Of a stretch of DNA of 30,640 bases, positions 6,746 to 13,844 are shown one piece after another. The stretch's first letter is position 1. The number at the start of each line of letters is the position of its first letter. Origin of the DNA: Pseudomonadota bacterium (GTDB lineage Bacteria; Pseudomonadota; Alphaproteobacteria; Sphingomonadales; Sphingomonadaceae); NCBI GenBank assembly GCA_023417515.1, contig JAEZFL010000129.1:1-30640 (forward strand). Reading direction: 5' to 3'. The position numbers and the translations under genes are program-made. A model generated the notes under the pieces. That model was given only the letters and a program-made list of their open reading frames with translations. It was not told the origin of the DNA and searched no databases.

Positions 6746-7718
6746 CGTCCCCGTCCTTGGCGATCCTCGGCCCGACGCGCTCGGCGCCGGCCGGGCCGGT
6801 CTTCGGAACGAAGCTGTCGCCGGACACGCCGAGCGGGACCAGCAGGAAGCGGGCGACGTAGATCGACGAATAGGTGCCGATGATCACGCCCACGAAGATG
6901 CCGATGGTGAGATCGTAGATCACATCCGGACCGAACAGCAGCAGCGACAGGATCGCGAGCATGACCGCGGTGTTGGTGCCGATGGTGCGCGACAGAGTCT
7001 CGTTGACGGAGAGGTTGAGCAACGGCTCGATCTCCATCTTGCGGTATTTGCGCAGGTTCTCGCGAATCCGGTCGTAGACGACGACGGTGTCGTTCAACGA
7101 GAAGCCGATCAGGGTGAGCAAGGCCGCCACCGCGTTGAGCGAGAACTCGATCTGCGATGCCGCATAGAATCCCGACACGATGATCAGGTCGTGCGTGAGA
7201 CTGACCAGGGCGCCGACGCCGAATTGCCATTCGAAGCGGACCCAGATGTAGGCGGCGATTCCGAGCATCGCGATCAGCAGTGCGAGCCCGCCGGCGGTGA
7301 ACAGCTCCTCCGACACCTTGCCGGATACGGTCTCGACGGCGTCGATGCGCACCCCGGGATAGGCTGCGGTCAGGGCATTGCGGACCTGGGTCGCGGCGGC
7401 ATTGGCCTGCTCCTCGGTCGCATCCTCCTCGAGCGGCATGCGGATGGTGATCTCGCGCGGCGACCCGAACTCCTGGATGTTGGGCTCGCCGAGATTGAGC
7501 GCGCTGACCCGTTCGCGAAGCTCGTCGAGCTCCGGCGGCTGCTGGAAGGTGGTGCGGATCTCCTGGCCGCCGACGAAGTCGACTCCGAGATTGAGGCCGC
7601 GAGTCGCCAGGAAGAAGATCGAGGTGGCGATCAGGACCAGCGACACCAGGATGGCGAAGTTGCGCCAACGCAGGAAGTCGATGTTGGTATTGTCGGGGAC
7701 GAGCTTCAGCAGGGGCAT
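6732..7718 (-). CDS. secF: Protein translocase subunit SecF
   Basis: The 328-residue inner-membrane protein has the SecF plan: TM1 at about residues 20-40, a periplasmic P1-like domain with FVGGQE at its start, then five further helices from about residue 143. The signature FSLNDTVVVYDRIREN lies after TM4. With SecD it uses the proton-motive force to pull exported proteins through SecYEG from the periplasmic side. A Shine-Dalgarno (AAGGAATTCCC) precedes ATG 7718, nine bases after the secD stop. Length is typical (about 310-330). Confidence 0.97.
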   Translation of the reverse strand: MPLLKLVPDNTNIDFLRWRNFAILVSLVLIATSIFFLATRGLNLGVDFVGGQEIRTTFQQPPELDELRERVSALNLGEPNIQEFGSPREITIRMPLEEDATEEQANAAATQVRNALTAAYPGVRIDAVETVSGKVSEELFTAGGLALLIAMLGIAAYIWVRFEWQFGVGALVSLTHDLIIVSGFYAASQIEFSLNAVAALLTLIGFSLNDTVVVYDRIRENLRKYRKMEIEPLLNLSVNETLSRTIGTNTAVMLAILSLLLFGPDVIYDLTIGIFVGVIIGTYSSIYVARFLLVPLGVSGDSFVPKTGPAGAERVGPRIAKDGDGAQV

Positions 7719-7727
7719 GGGAATTCC

Positions 7728-9305
7728 TTAAAGCACCAGCTGCTTCGGGCGGGCGCGGCGCACCCACAAAGCCACCATCATCCGCGCCACGGTGATCGCG
7801 GTGAAGGCCGAGGTGATGATTCCGATCACCAGCACGACCGCGAAGCCGCGGATCGGGCCGGAGCCGAAATAGAACATCAAGGCGCCGGCAATGGCGTTGG
7901 TCATGTTGGCGTCGAGAATCGCGGTCGAGGCTTCCTTCCAGCCCGTGTCGATCGCGTCGAGCACGGTCCGCCCTCGTCGCAATTCCTCGCGGATGCGTTC
8001 GTTGATGATGATGTTGGCGTCGACCGCGGCGCCGATGGTCAGCACGAAGCCGGCGATTCCGGGAAGCGTCAGGGTCGCGTTGAACAGCGCCATCCAACCC
8101 AGGATCAGAAGCACGTTCAGGGTCAGCGCTGCATTCGCGAACAGGCTGAACTTGCCATAGGTCGCGAACATGAAAAGCATCACGAGCGCGGCGCCGATCA
8201 CGGTCGCGACCATGCCTTGCTGGATCGAGTCCGCGCCGAGCTCCGCGCCGACGGTCCGCTCCTCGACCACGCGCAGCTCGACCGGCAGTCGGCCGGAGCG
8301 CAGCGAGATGGCGAGCTGGTTGGCGCTCTCCACCGTGAAGCTGCCGCGGACCTGGGCCGTGCCGCCGAGGATCGGCTCCTGGATGACCGGCGCCGACAGA
8401 GCGACATTGTCGAGGATGATGGCGAACGGGCGGCCGACATTCTGCTGCGTCGCGCGCGCGAAGCGCTGGCCGCCGGCGCCGTCGAAGCGAATCGTGACGA
8501 CCGGCTGACCGTCCTGCGGATCGAACGCCTGCTGAGCATCGGCGACCTGGTCGCCGGTGACGATCGCCCGCCGCTCGACGGCGATTCGGCCGCCGCCTTC
8601 CAGCGGCAGGATCTGGCTGCCGACCGGGGCGCGGCCCGCCTCGATCTGCTCCTGGGTGACGCCCTGGGTCACCATCTTGAACTCGAGCCGCGCGGTGCGG
8701 CCGATCAGGTTCTTCAGCTGCTCGGGATCCTGGAGGCCGGGAACCTGGACGACGATCCGGGTGCGGCCCTGGCGGATGATCGTCGGCTCGAGCGTGCCGA
8801 GCGCGTTGATGCGCCGGTCGATGACCTCGCGCGCGACTTCCATCGCGCTGTCGACCGCGGCGGCCTGGCCGGCATCGGTCGGACGGATGATGACGCGATT
8901 GCCCTCGGTCGCGACCGCCCAGTCGCTGGAGCCGCCCATCAGGCTCGGCTGGGTCTGGCGGCGAATGAGATCGGCGGCCTGGCCGGTCTGCGCGGGATTG
9001 CGGACGACGTAGGACAGCTGGCCGTTCGCGGTGGACAGCTCGCCAATCTCGATCTGGTTGCTGCGCATCTCGCGCCGGACCGTGTCCTCGAGCGCCTCGA
9101 GCCGCTGCTGGCCGAGCGCGGACGTGTCGGCCTCGAGCAGCAAGTGGCTGCCGCCGGCGAGGTCGAGGCCGAGATTGACCTTCGGAGCCCAGGCCGGGAG
9201 CTGGGCGGCGAGGTTGGACGGCAGCAGGCTCGGGATCGCCAGCAGCACGCCCAACAGGCAGATCAGCGTGATGCCCCAGATCTGCCAGCGCGCGAAGTTC
9301 AGCAT
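7728..9305 (-). CDS. secD: Protein translocase subunit SecD
   Basis: The 525-residue protein has TM1 near residues 7-27 and then LGLDLAGGSHLLLE, the conserved D1 motif. A large periplasmic region follows, with the P1-head substrate-binding part. The C-terminal membrane domain (about 345-515) includes AAVDANIIINERIREE and FGSGPIRGFAVVL. It forms the SecDF motor with the next gene. The start at 9305 is four bases after the yajC stop, giving the classic yajC-secD-secF order. Length is in the alphaproteobacterial range, shorter than the 615-residue E. coli protein. Confidence 0.97.
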   Translation of the reverse strand: MLNFARWQIWGITLICLLGVLLAIPSLLPSNLAAQLPAWAPKVNLGLDLAGGSHLLLEADTSALGQQRLEALEDTVRREMRSNQIEIGELSTANGQLSYVVRNPAQTGQAADLIRRQTQPSLMGGSSDWAVATEGNRVIIRPTDAGQAAAVDSAMEVAREVIDRRINALGTLEPTIIRQGRTRIVVQVPGLQDPEQLKNLIGRTARLEFKMVTQGVTQEQIEAGRAPVGSQILPLEGGGRIAVERRAIVTGDQVADAQQAFDPQDGQPVVTIRFDGAGGQRFARATQQNVGRPFAIILDNVALSAPVIQEPILGGTAQVRGSFTVESANQLAISLRSGRLPVELRVVEERTVGAELGADSIQQGMVATVIGAALVMLFMFATYGKFSLFANAALTLNVLLILGWMALFNATLTLPGIAGFVLTIGAAVDANIIINERIREELRRGRTVLDAIDTGWKEASTAILDANMTNAIAGALMFYFGSGPIRGFAVVLVIGIITSAFTAITVARMMVALWVRRARPKQLVL

Positions 9306-9309
9306 CGGA

Positions 9310-9651
9310 TCAGTCGTTCGCGGGCTTGGCGCCGTGCGGGCGCACTTCGCTGATCATGCCCTTGACCACGCGGACGCGGACGTTGGGCGCGACCTCGGCC
9401 TCGACCTCGGCATCGTCGACCTTGGTGACCTTGCCGATCAGGCCGCCGGTGGTGACGATGGTGTCGCGCACCTTGACCGCGGCGATCATCGCCTGGTGCT
9501 GCTTCATCCGCCGCTGCTGCGGCCGGATCAGCAGGAAGTAGAAGATCACGAAGATCAGCAGCAGCGGGGCAATGTTCATGAAGAATGCCGCGCCGCCATC
9601 GGGTGCGGCGCCGCTGCCTGCGGCTTGCGCGAAAGCTGGAGATTCGAACAT
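9310..9651 (-). CDS. yajC: Preprotein translocase accessory subunit YajC
   Basis: The 113-residue protein has one transmembrane helix (about residues 27-43, LLLIFVIFYFLLIRPQQ) followed by the family hallmark RPQQRRMKQHQ. A small cytoplasmic beta domain comes next (IVTTGGLIGKVTKV). YajC binds SecDF in the inner membrane and is not essential in E. coli. The gene is first in the sec operon; the 128-base upstream gap shared with the divergent ABM gene should hold the promoter. AGGA about seven bases before ATG 9651 serves as ribosome-binding site. Confidence 0.96.
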   Translation of the reverse strand: MFESPAFAQAAGSGAAPDGGAAFFMNIAPLLLIFVIFYFLLIRPQQRRMKQHQAMIAAVKVRDTIVTTGGLIGKVTKVDDAEVEAEVAPNVRVRVVKGMISEVRPHGAKPAND

Positions 9652-9779
9652 CTGGTCCTAACCTGGAATAGGAGCGGGCAAGCGCAAGGCGCCCTCGCTC
9701 CCGAAGGCCGTGGCGGTTATCATGGGGCTGGCGACTTGCCAAGGCAAGGCGGGCACAGGGGCGAAATCGGGGCTTGCGG

Positions 9780-10082
9780 ATGATCATCGTGACTGGGACG
9801 GCGCGTTTCGCGCCGGGGGAAATCGACCGGTTGCACGGGAAGCTCGCGGGATTCGTGGACAAGGTGCGGCGGCGCGACGGCTGCATATCCTACAGCTATG
9901 CGCGCGATCTCAACGATCCCGATGTCCTCCACGTGATCGAGCAGTGGCGCGACGACGCCGCGATCGACGCGCACATGACCGACCTCGGCGACCTGATGGA
10001 CGCGCTCGGCGGCGCCAGGATGGAAGCGCTCACCGTCAAGGCCTATGAAGCGGAATATCGCCGCACGCTGATGGGGGAATAG
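9780..10082 (+). CDS. Antibiotic biosynthesis monooxygenase (ABM) domain protein
   Basis: The 100-residue product is a single dimeric ferredoxin-like ABM domain: opening strand MIIVTGTARFAPGE, centre RRRDGCISYSYARDLNDP and then VIEQWRDDAAIDAHM, where the His-containing helix is typical. Members include quinol monooxygenases such as YgiN and many uncharacterised enzymes that act without bound cofactor. A substrate cannot be named. ATG 9780 is preferred to a TTG two codons earlier; neither has a strong Shine-Dalgarno. It diverges from yajC and converges on the thioesterase. Confidence 0.85.
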   Translation: MIIVTGTARFAPGEIDRLHGKLAGFVDKVRRRDGCISYSYARDLNDPDVLHVIEQWRDDAAIDAHMTDLGDLMDALGGARMEALTVKAYEAEYRRTLMGE

Positions 10083-10089
10083 CTCCCTG

Positions 10090-10176
10090 CCGTCATGCTG
10101 GACTTGATCCGGCATCCACCTTCTTTGGGCAGCGAAGGCGAAGGCAGGTGGACCCCGGATCAAGTCCGGGGTGACG
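10090..10176. repeat. Double-hairpin intergenic repeat, family A (copy 3, variant arms)
   Basis: Outer ends are GTCA and TGACG. The left hairpin is GCTGGA-CTTGA-TCCGGC (one T-G pair) and the right is CCCCGGA-TCAAG-TCCGGGG. It fills the gap between two convergent genes, eight bases from the ABM stop and six from the thioesterase stop. Confidence 0.85.
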
Positions 10177-10182
10177 ACCTGG

Positions 10183-10659
10183 TCAGCGCTTGCCGAGGAT
10201 GATCAGGGTCGAGGTGCCGTGGGCGAGGAGCTTGCCCTCTGCGGAGCGAAGATAGGCCTCGGCGGTGGCGATCTGGCGGCCGCGGCTCAGCACCCGCCCC
10301 TCGCAGCGCACGACGCCGTCACTCGGCACCGGCCGCACCATGTTCGCCTTGGTCTCGACCGTGGTGTAGCCGATCCCGGCCTCCAGCTCGCTGTGGACGG
10401 CGCAGCCGGCGGCGCTGTCGATCAGGGTGAGCGCGAAGCCGCCATGGACGCTGCCGAGCGGGTTGTAGAGATGCGGCCCCGGACGCCCTTCGAACACCGC
10501 GCGCCCGGGCTCGACCTCGACCAGAAGCATGCCGAGCGCCTTGCTGATCGGTGGCGCGGGCAGCTCGCCGCGGACCATGGCGCGCAGCAGCTCGATTCCG
10601 CTCATGCCCTCGAACTGCTCGCGCGCGGCGAGGCCGTAGCTGCGCTCGACATCGGCCAT
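10183..10659 (-). CDS. PaaI-family hotdog thioesterase
   Basis: The 158-residue protein has a hotdog fold. The motif NPLGSVHGGFALTLIDSAAG (about 66-85) gives the HGG-F and Asp of the PaaI/YdiI branch of acyl-CoA thioesterases. A conserved later strand reads YTTVETKANMVRPVP. These cytoplasmic enzymes hydrolyse acyl- or aryl-CoA thioesters, often to free trapped CoA in aromatic degradation. No aromatic pathway gene is nearby, so the substrate is unknown. An inverted repeat AGTTGC-N5-GCAACT lies just upstream of the start. Confidence 0.9.
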   Translation of the reverse strand: MADVERSYGLAAREQFEGMSGIELLRAMVRGELPAPPISKALGMLLVEVEPGRAVFEGRPGPHLYNPLGSVHGGFALTLIDSAAGCAVHSELEAGIGYTTVETKANMVRPVPSDGVVRCEGRVLSRGRQIATAEAYLRSAEGKLLAHGTSTLIILGKR

Positions 10660-10676
10660 GCTGACCCTCCCGCTTC

Positions 10677-10693
10677 AGTTGCTGTTTGCAACT
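10677..10693. promoter_or_regulatory. Candidate operator upstream of thioesterase (AGTTGC-N5-GCAACT)
   Basis: This perfect 6-5-6 inverted repeat starts 17 bases upstream of the thioesterase start codon. It can be extended with one mismatch (TTAGTTGC/GCAACTGA on the minus strand). Shape and spacing are those of MarR- or TetR-type operators. No regulator gene is adjacent, so the cognate factor is unknown. Confidence 0.45.
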
Positions 10694-10730
10694 AAGCGGA
10701 GGCCCTTCGCCAAGTCAATGCGGGGAAAGA

Positions 10731-10807
10731 TGGTCGGAGCGACAGGATTCGAACCTGCGACCCCCACACCCCCAGTGTGATGCGCTACCAGGCTGCGCTA
10801 CGCTCCG
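10731..10807 (-). tRNA. trnP: tRNA-Pro (anticodon GGG)
   Basis: Read on the minus strand, the acceptor arms CGGAGCG (10807-10801) and CGCTCCG (10741-10735) pair fully. They are followed by discriminator A and an encoded CCA (10733-10731). The D-arm stem is GCGC/GCGC. The anticodon arm is TCACA-CTGGGGG-TGTGG, giving anticodon GGG. The T-loop contains GGTTCGAATCC. The whole is 77 bases with no intron. It is an isolated gene between the thioesterase and the SnoaL-like gene. Confidence 0.96.
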
Positions 10808-10846
10808 ACCGAAGCGGCGCATTTAGGCAAGGGCGGTCGGTATGAC

Positions 10847-11006
10847 AATCCTCCTCGGCATTTGCCGGGGAGGGGGACCATGCGAAGCATGGTGAACGGG
10901 CCGCGCCGAGGCGCGGTTCTTCCTTGGAAGAAAGAAACCGCCGCTGTGCGCCGGCCCCTCCACCGCCTTCGGCGATCCCCCGCCCCGCGAAAACGCGCGG
11001 AGGATT
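10847..11006. repeat. Long mirrored intergenic repeat, family B (copy 1, diverged)
   Basis: Inverted ends AATCCTCC (10847-10854) and GGAGGATT (10999-11006) enclose GC-rich hairpins such as CCATGC-GAA-GCATGG, CCGCGCC-GA-GGCGCGG and TTCTTCC-TT-GGAAGAA. Together with the tRNA it accounts for the 345-base stretch without a protein gene at 10660-11004. The right end supplies the TAA stop of the SnoaL-like gene. Confidence 0.8.
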
Positions 11007-11439
11007 AGAAAGAGTCGATGCTGAGCCCCGGGCGCTCATTGTCCCAGATCATCGCGACGATTCGCCAGCCGCGATCGGGGTCCTTGAACAGCTGGATCGA
11101 GTTGATTCCGCGCCGCTCCGGCGTCGCGTCGTCGGGCGCGGTGCGCGCTTCATAGGCGCTCCACACATGGGCGATGTTGCCGAAGACGTCGACTCGGCGG
11201 CCGATCTCGACCTCGTAGAAGGGATTGGCCGCGAAGAAGGGCGTGGTGTTCGCCGCATAATCGTCGAGGCCCATGATCGTCATCGCCGAGCGGCCGTCGG
11301 AGCCGATTGACGTGCGGATCTGGCGCGCGTCCGGGTGGAAGCAATCGGCCTGGCGCGACCAGTCGCGCGGGCCGGCGGGGCCGGAGATCATCGCATACAT
11401 CTCGTCGACCGCCGCTCCGATCTCGCCCAGATCGCTCAT
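11005..11439 (-). CDS. SnoaL/NTF2-like fold protein
   Basis: The 144-residue product reads as an NTF2-like cone: helix 1 VDEMYAMISGPAG, then DWSRQADCFHPDARQ, a conserved SnoaL-like start where the enzyme's acid/base usually sits. Later strands are GNIAHVWSAYEAR, GINSIQLFKDPDRG and WRIVAMIWDNE. Such proteins are often small-molecule binders or isomerases; no function can be assigned. ATG 11439 follows GGGGGAG and overlaps the stop of the upstream DUF2339 gene (ATGA), so both are probably translated as one unit. The TAA stop lies in the end of a palindromic repeat. Confidence 0.82.
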   Translation of the reverse strand: MSDLGEIGAAVDEMYAMISGPAGPRDWSRQADCFHPDARQIRTSIGSDGRSAMTIMGLDDYAANTTPFFAANPFYEVEIGRRVDVFGNIAHVWSAYEARTAPDDATPERRGINSIQLFKDPDRGWRIVAMIWDNERPGLSIDSF

Positions 11440-13106
11440 TCGCTCCCCCGCTCTGCTCTCAACAAGGTACCGTAGAAGCGGCCGAGCACGATCAGCGACG
11501 CGCCGAGGCCGAAGAAGGACAGGATTCGAAGCACGCCCTCGAGCGCGGCGGCGTCGATCAGGAACAGCTTGAGCACGGTCAGAGTGAGGAGGACCAGGCC
11601 GGCGACCCGGGTGGTGCGCTCCTTCAAGGCCATGCCGGCGGTGATGAAGGCGATCGACAGGACCAGCCAGGCGATCGACAGCGTCTCCCACGAGACCAGG
11701 TCCGCCGCCGCGAAGGCGAGCAAGGCGGCAGCGGTGGTCGCCGGGACCAGCGACGCCAGGTCGACCTCATGATGCGGACGCCCGTCGCGGGTTCGCGCCC
11801 AGATCAGCACCGCCGGGCCGAGGGCCAGCAGTGCGAGGAGCAGGCCCCAGCCGGCGGCGGTCAGGCGCTCGGCTTCCATGACGCGCATCATCGTGACCGG
11901 GCCCGCGAAGCCGGCGCAGGCGAGCGCCGCCCAGGATCGGCTGCCCCGCTCGATCGCCAGAGCGAGGCCGCCGCCGCCGAACAGCAAGGTCAGGCCGACG
12001 GTCGCGAGCGCGAGCCAAGAATCGTCGTTCATCAGCGACTTCACCGGAATGAGCAGAAGGCCGACCGCCAGGATGAGGAAGGGCAGGACCGGCGGATGAT
12101 CACGCAGCCGGGCGAAGGCGATCGAGGCCGCCGCGACGGCGAGGAACAGCAGCCATCCCGTCGCTCCGACATCGTCGCGCGCGGTCAGGATCGCCAGAAG
12201 CAGCGCCGCGATGGCGAGCGGCTGAAGCCAGGGAAGAGTCGCCCCCGCCGCGCGGACCCAGCCGGCGATCAGCGCCAGGACCAGGATAAACCAGCCGGCG
12301 GCGATCGCGTCCCCGGCCTCGCCGAACAGCATCCAGGCCGCCCAGCCATAGCTTGCAAGCACCGCGACCCCGGCCAGCCAGCCCCAGCCGCGCCGCCACG
12401 CGATGGCGAACACCGCCGCGTCGAGCAAGGCGAGATAAGCGAGGAGGAGCAACTTGTCGGTGTCGGGATCGCCGACCAGCCAAGGGGTAAGGAAGCCGCC
12501 GATCAGCCCCAGCGCCGCGGTGCCGACGCCGTGGCGAAGCGACAGGCCAAGCGCTCCGATCGTGATCGCAAGCATCAAGGCCGAGGCGGCCGTGAGTCCG
12601 ATGAAGCCGTAGAGGATGTAGCTTCCGTAGACGGTGGCGTAGAGCACGGCGAGGCCGGCGCCGACCAGGGCCTGCGAGATCCGCGGGTCGTCGATCCAGC
12701 GGTCGGTGAGCCGGGCGCCTTCGCCCAGCGCGAGCAACGCCACCCCGAAGGCCGCGGCGGCGGCCATGCGCAGCTCCGGGGTGATCAAGCCGATGTCGAT
12801 GGCGAAGCGGATCAGGAAGATCGCCGCGGCGACGAGGGCGACCGCGCCGACCCAGATCAGCAGCCGGCCGCCGATCAGGCCCTCGAACAGATTGGCGAAG
12901 GAAACCGGCAACGGACCCGCGGACGAGGGCGGCCGCGGCGCGTCGGGACGATCGGCCGGCGCCGGATCGACGCGAAGCTGCTGCGGCGCGGGCGCACCGG
13001 CGCCGATCTTGCGCTCCAGCTCCTCGATCCGCGCCGCAAGGGCGCGGTTGGAGACGAAGAGCGCGATCAGGCCGATCAGGAAAAGGCCGACGAGAAGCTC
13101 GAGCAC
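11436..13106 (-). CDS. DUF2339 multi-spanning membrane protein, short form
   Basis: The 556-residue protein has an N-terminal helix (MLELLVGLFLIGLIALFVS), a charged coiled segment (ARIEELERKIG), a Pro-rich linker, and then about 14-16 hydrophobic segments from residue 75 to the end. FEGLIGGRLLIWVGAVALVA and the pieces after it match the start of the DUF2339 membrane domain, where GGRLL-x-W-x-G-A is a family hallmark. Many DUF2339 proteins are about 850-1000 residues, so this is a short member. The role is unknown. The start is GTG 13106 with a weak ribosome-binding site. It is coupled to the SnoaL-like gene by ATGA overlap and diverges from hslV. Confidence 0.82.
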   Translation of the reverse strand: MLELLVGLFLIGLIALFVSNRALAARIEELERKIGAGAPAPQQLRVDPAPADRPDAPRPPSSAGPLPVSFANLFEGLIGGRLLIWVGAVALVAAAIFLIRFAIDIGLITPELRMAAAAAFGVALLALGEGARLTDRWIDDPRISQALVGAGLAVLYATVYGSYILYGFIGLTAASALMLAITIGALGLSLRHGVGTAALGLIGGFLTPWLVGDPDTDKLLLLAYLALLDAAVFAIAWRRGWGWLAGVAVLASYGWAAWMLFGEAGDAIAAGWFILVLALIAGWVRAAGATLPWLQPLAIAALLLAILTARDDVGATGWLLFLAVAAASIAFARLRDHPPVLPFLILAVGLLLIPVKSLMNDDSWLALATVGLTLLFGGGGLALAIERGSRSWAALACAGFAGPVTMMRVMEAERLTAAGWGLLLALLALGPAVLIWARTRDGRPHHEVDLASLVPATTAAALLAFAAADLVSWETLSIAWLVLSIAFITAGMALKERTTRVAGLVLLTLTVLKLFLIDAAALEGVLRILSFFGLGASLIVLGRFYGTLLRAERGSE

Positions 13107-13124
13107 GAACGCTGCTTAGCGGCG

Positions 13125-13149
13125 GCTTTCCACCCTGTCATTGGAAAGC
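13125..13149. promoter_or_regulatory. Inverted repeat in the DUF2339/hslV promoter gap
   Basis: GCTTTCCA (13125-13132), nine bases, then TGGAAAGC (13142-13149) form a perfect 8-9-8 inverted repeat 48 bases before hslV and 19 bases before the divergent DUF2339 start. The sequence is not a CIRCE element, though the nine-base spacer is similar. A regulator-binding site is possible. Confidence 0.35.
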
Positions 13150-13196
13150 GGGCGCCCGCTCACCTACTTACAGCGGGAGCGAGGAGTAGGATTCAT

Positions 13197-13736
13197 ATGG
13201 AAAGCTGGCACGGGACGACGATTCTCGCCGTCCGGAAGAACGGCAAGGTGGTGATCGCGGGCGACGGCCAGGTGTCGCTTCAGTCGACGATCATCAAGCC
13301 CAACGCCAAGAAGGTCCGCCGCCTTGGCGACGGCAATGTGATCGGCGGCTTCGCCGGCGCGACCGCCGACGCCTTCACCCTGTTCGAGCGGCTCGAGCGC
13401 AAGCTGGAGCAGCATCGCGGCCAATTGCTGCGCGCCGCGGTCGAGCTCGCCAAGGACTGGCGCACCGACAAATATCTCAGGAACCTCGAGGCGATGATGA
13501 TCGTCGCCGACCCGAGCGTCACTCTGATCCTCACCGGCAATGGCGACGTGCTGGAGCCCGCCGCCGGAGTCGCCGCGATCGGCTCGGGCGGCAATTTCGC
13601 GCTGTCGGCCGCGACCGCCCTGTTCGATTATGAGGAGGACGCCGAGACGATCGCGCGCAAGGCGATGAAGATCGCCGCCGACATCTGCGTCTACACCAAC
13701 GACAATCTCACCGTGGAGGTGATGGACGAGGCCTAG
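13197..13736 (+). CDS. hslV: ATP-dependent protease proteolytic subunit HslV
   Basis: The 179-residue protein is an N-terminal-nucleophile hydrolase related to proteasome beta subunits. A short propeptide (MESWHG) precedes TTILAVRK; the first Thr after it becomes the catalytic N-terminus. GDGQVS, the strand NVIGGFAGATADAFTLFERL and GSGGNFALSAA are family blocks. HslV forms a double hexamer capped by the HslU unfoldase. GAGGAG precedes ATG 13197. HslU normally lies directly downstream, but here the next gene is a cytochrome P450 and no hslU is seen in the window. Confidence 0.96.
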   Translation: MESWHGTTILAVRKNGKVVIAGDGQVSLQSTIIKPNAKKVRRLGDGNVIGGFAGATADAFTLFERLERKLEQHRGQLLRAAVELAKDWRTDKYLRNLEAMMIVADPSVTLILTGNGDVLEPAAGVAAIGSGGNFALSAATALFDYEEDAETIARKAMKIAADICVYTNDNLTVEVMDEA

Positions 13737-13748
13737 AGCCCTTTACAT

Positions 13749-13833
13749 ATCATCCCCGCGAAAGCGGGGCTCCAGCTGCCTCTTCCTGCCTCCATCGAAA
13801 AGAAGCTGGATTCCCGCTTGCGCGGGAATGACA
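13749..13833. repeat. Double-hairpin intergenic repeat, family A (copy 4)
   Basis: The left hairpin is CCCCGC-GAAA-GCGGGG and the right TTCCCGC-TTGC-GCGGGAA, with outer ends TCATCC and GAATGAC. It lies between hslV and the P450 gene, 12 bases after the hslV stop. Confidence 0.85.
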
Positions 13834-13844
13834 AGGGACGTGTT

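Noticed and set aside
7191..9353. 720-codon plus-strand open frame
   Set aside because: Antisense shadow of secD and secF, both of which have clear domain evidence.
11307..13196. Very long plus-strand open frame running in phase into hslV
   Set aside because: It is antisense to the DUF2339 membrane gene; the product is a Gln/Arg/Glu-rich string with no domain, as expected from the complement of hydrophobic GC-rich codons. The hslV start with its ribosome-binding site at 13197 is convincing.
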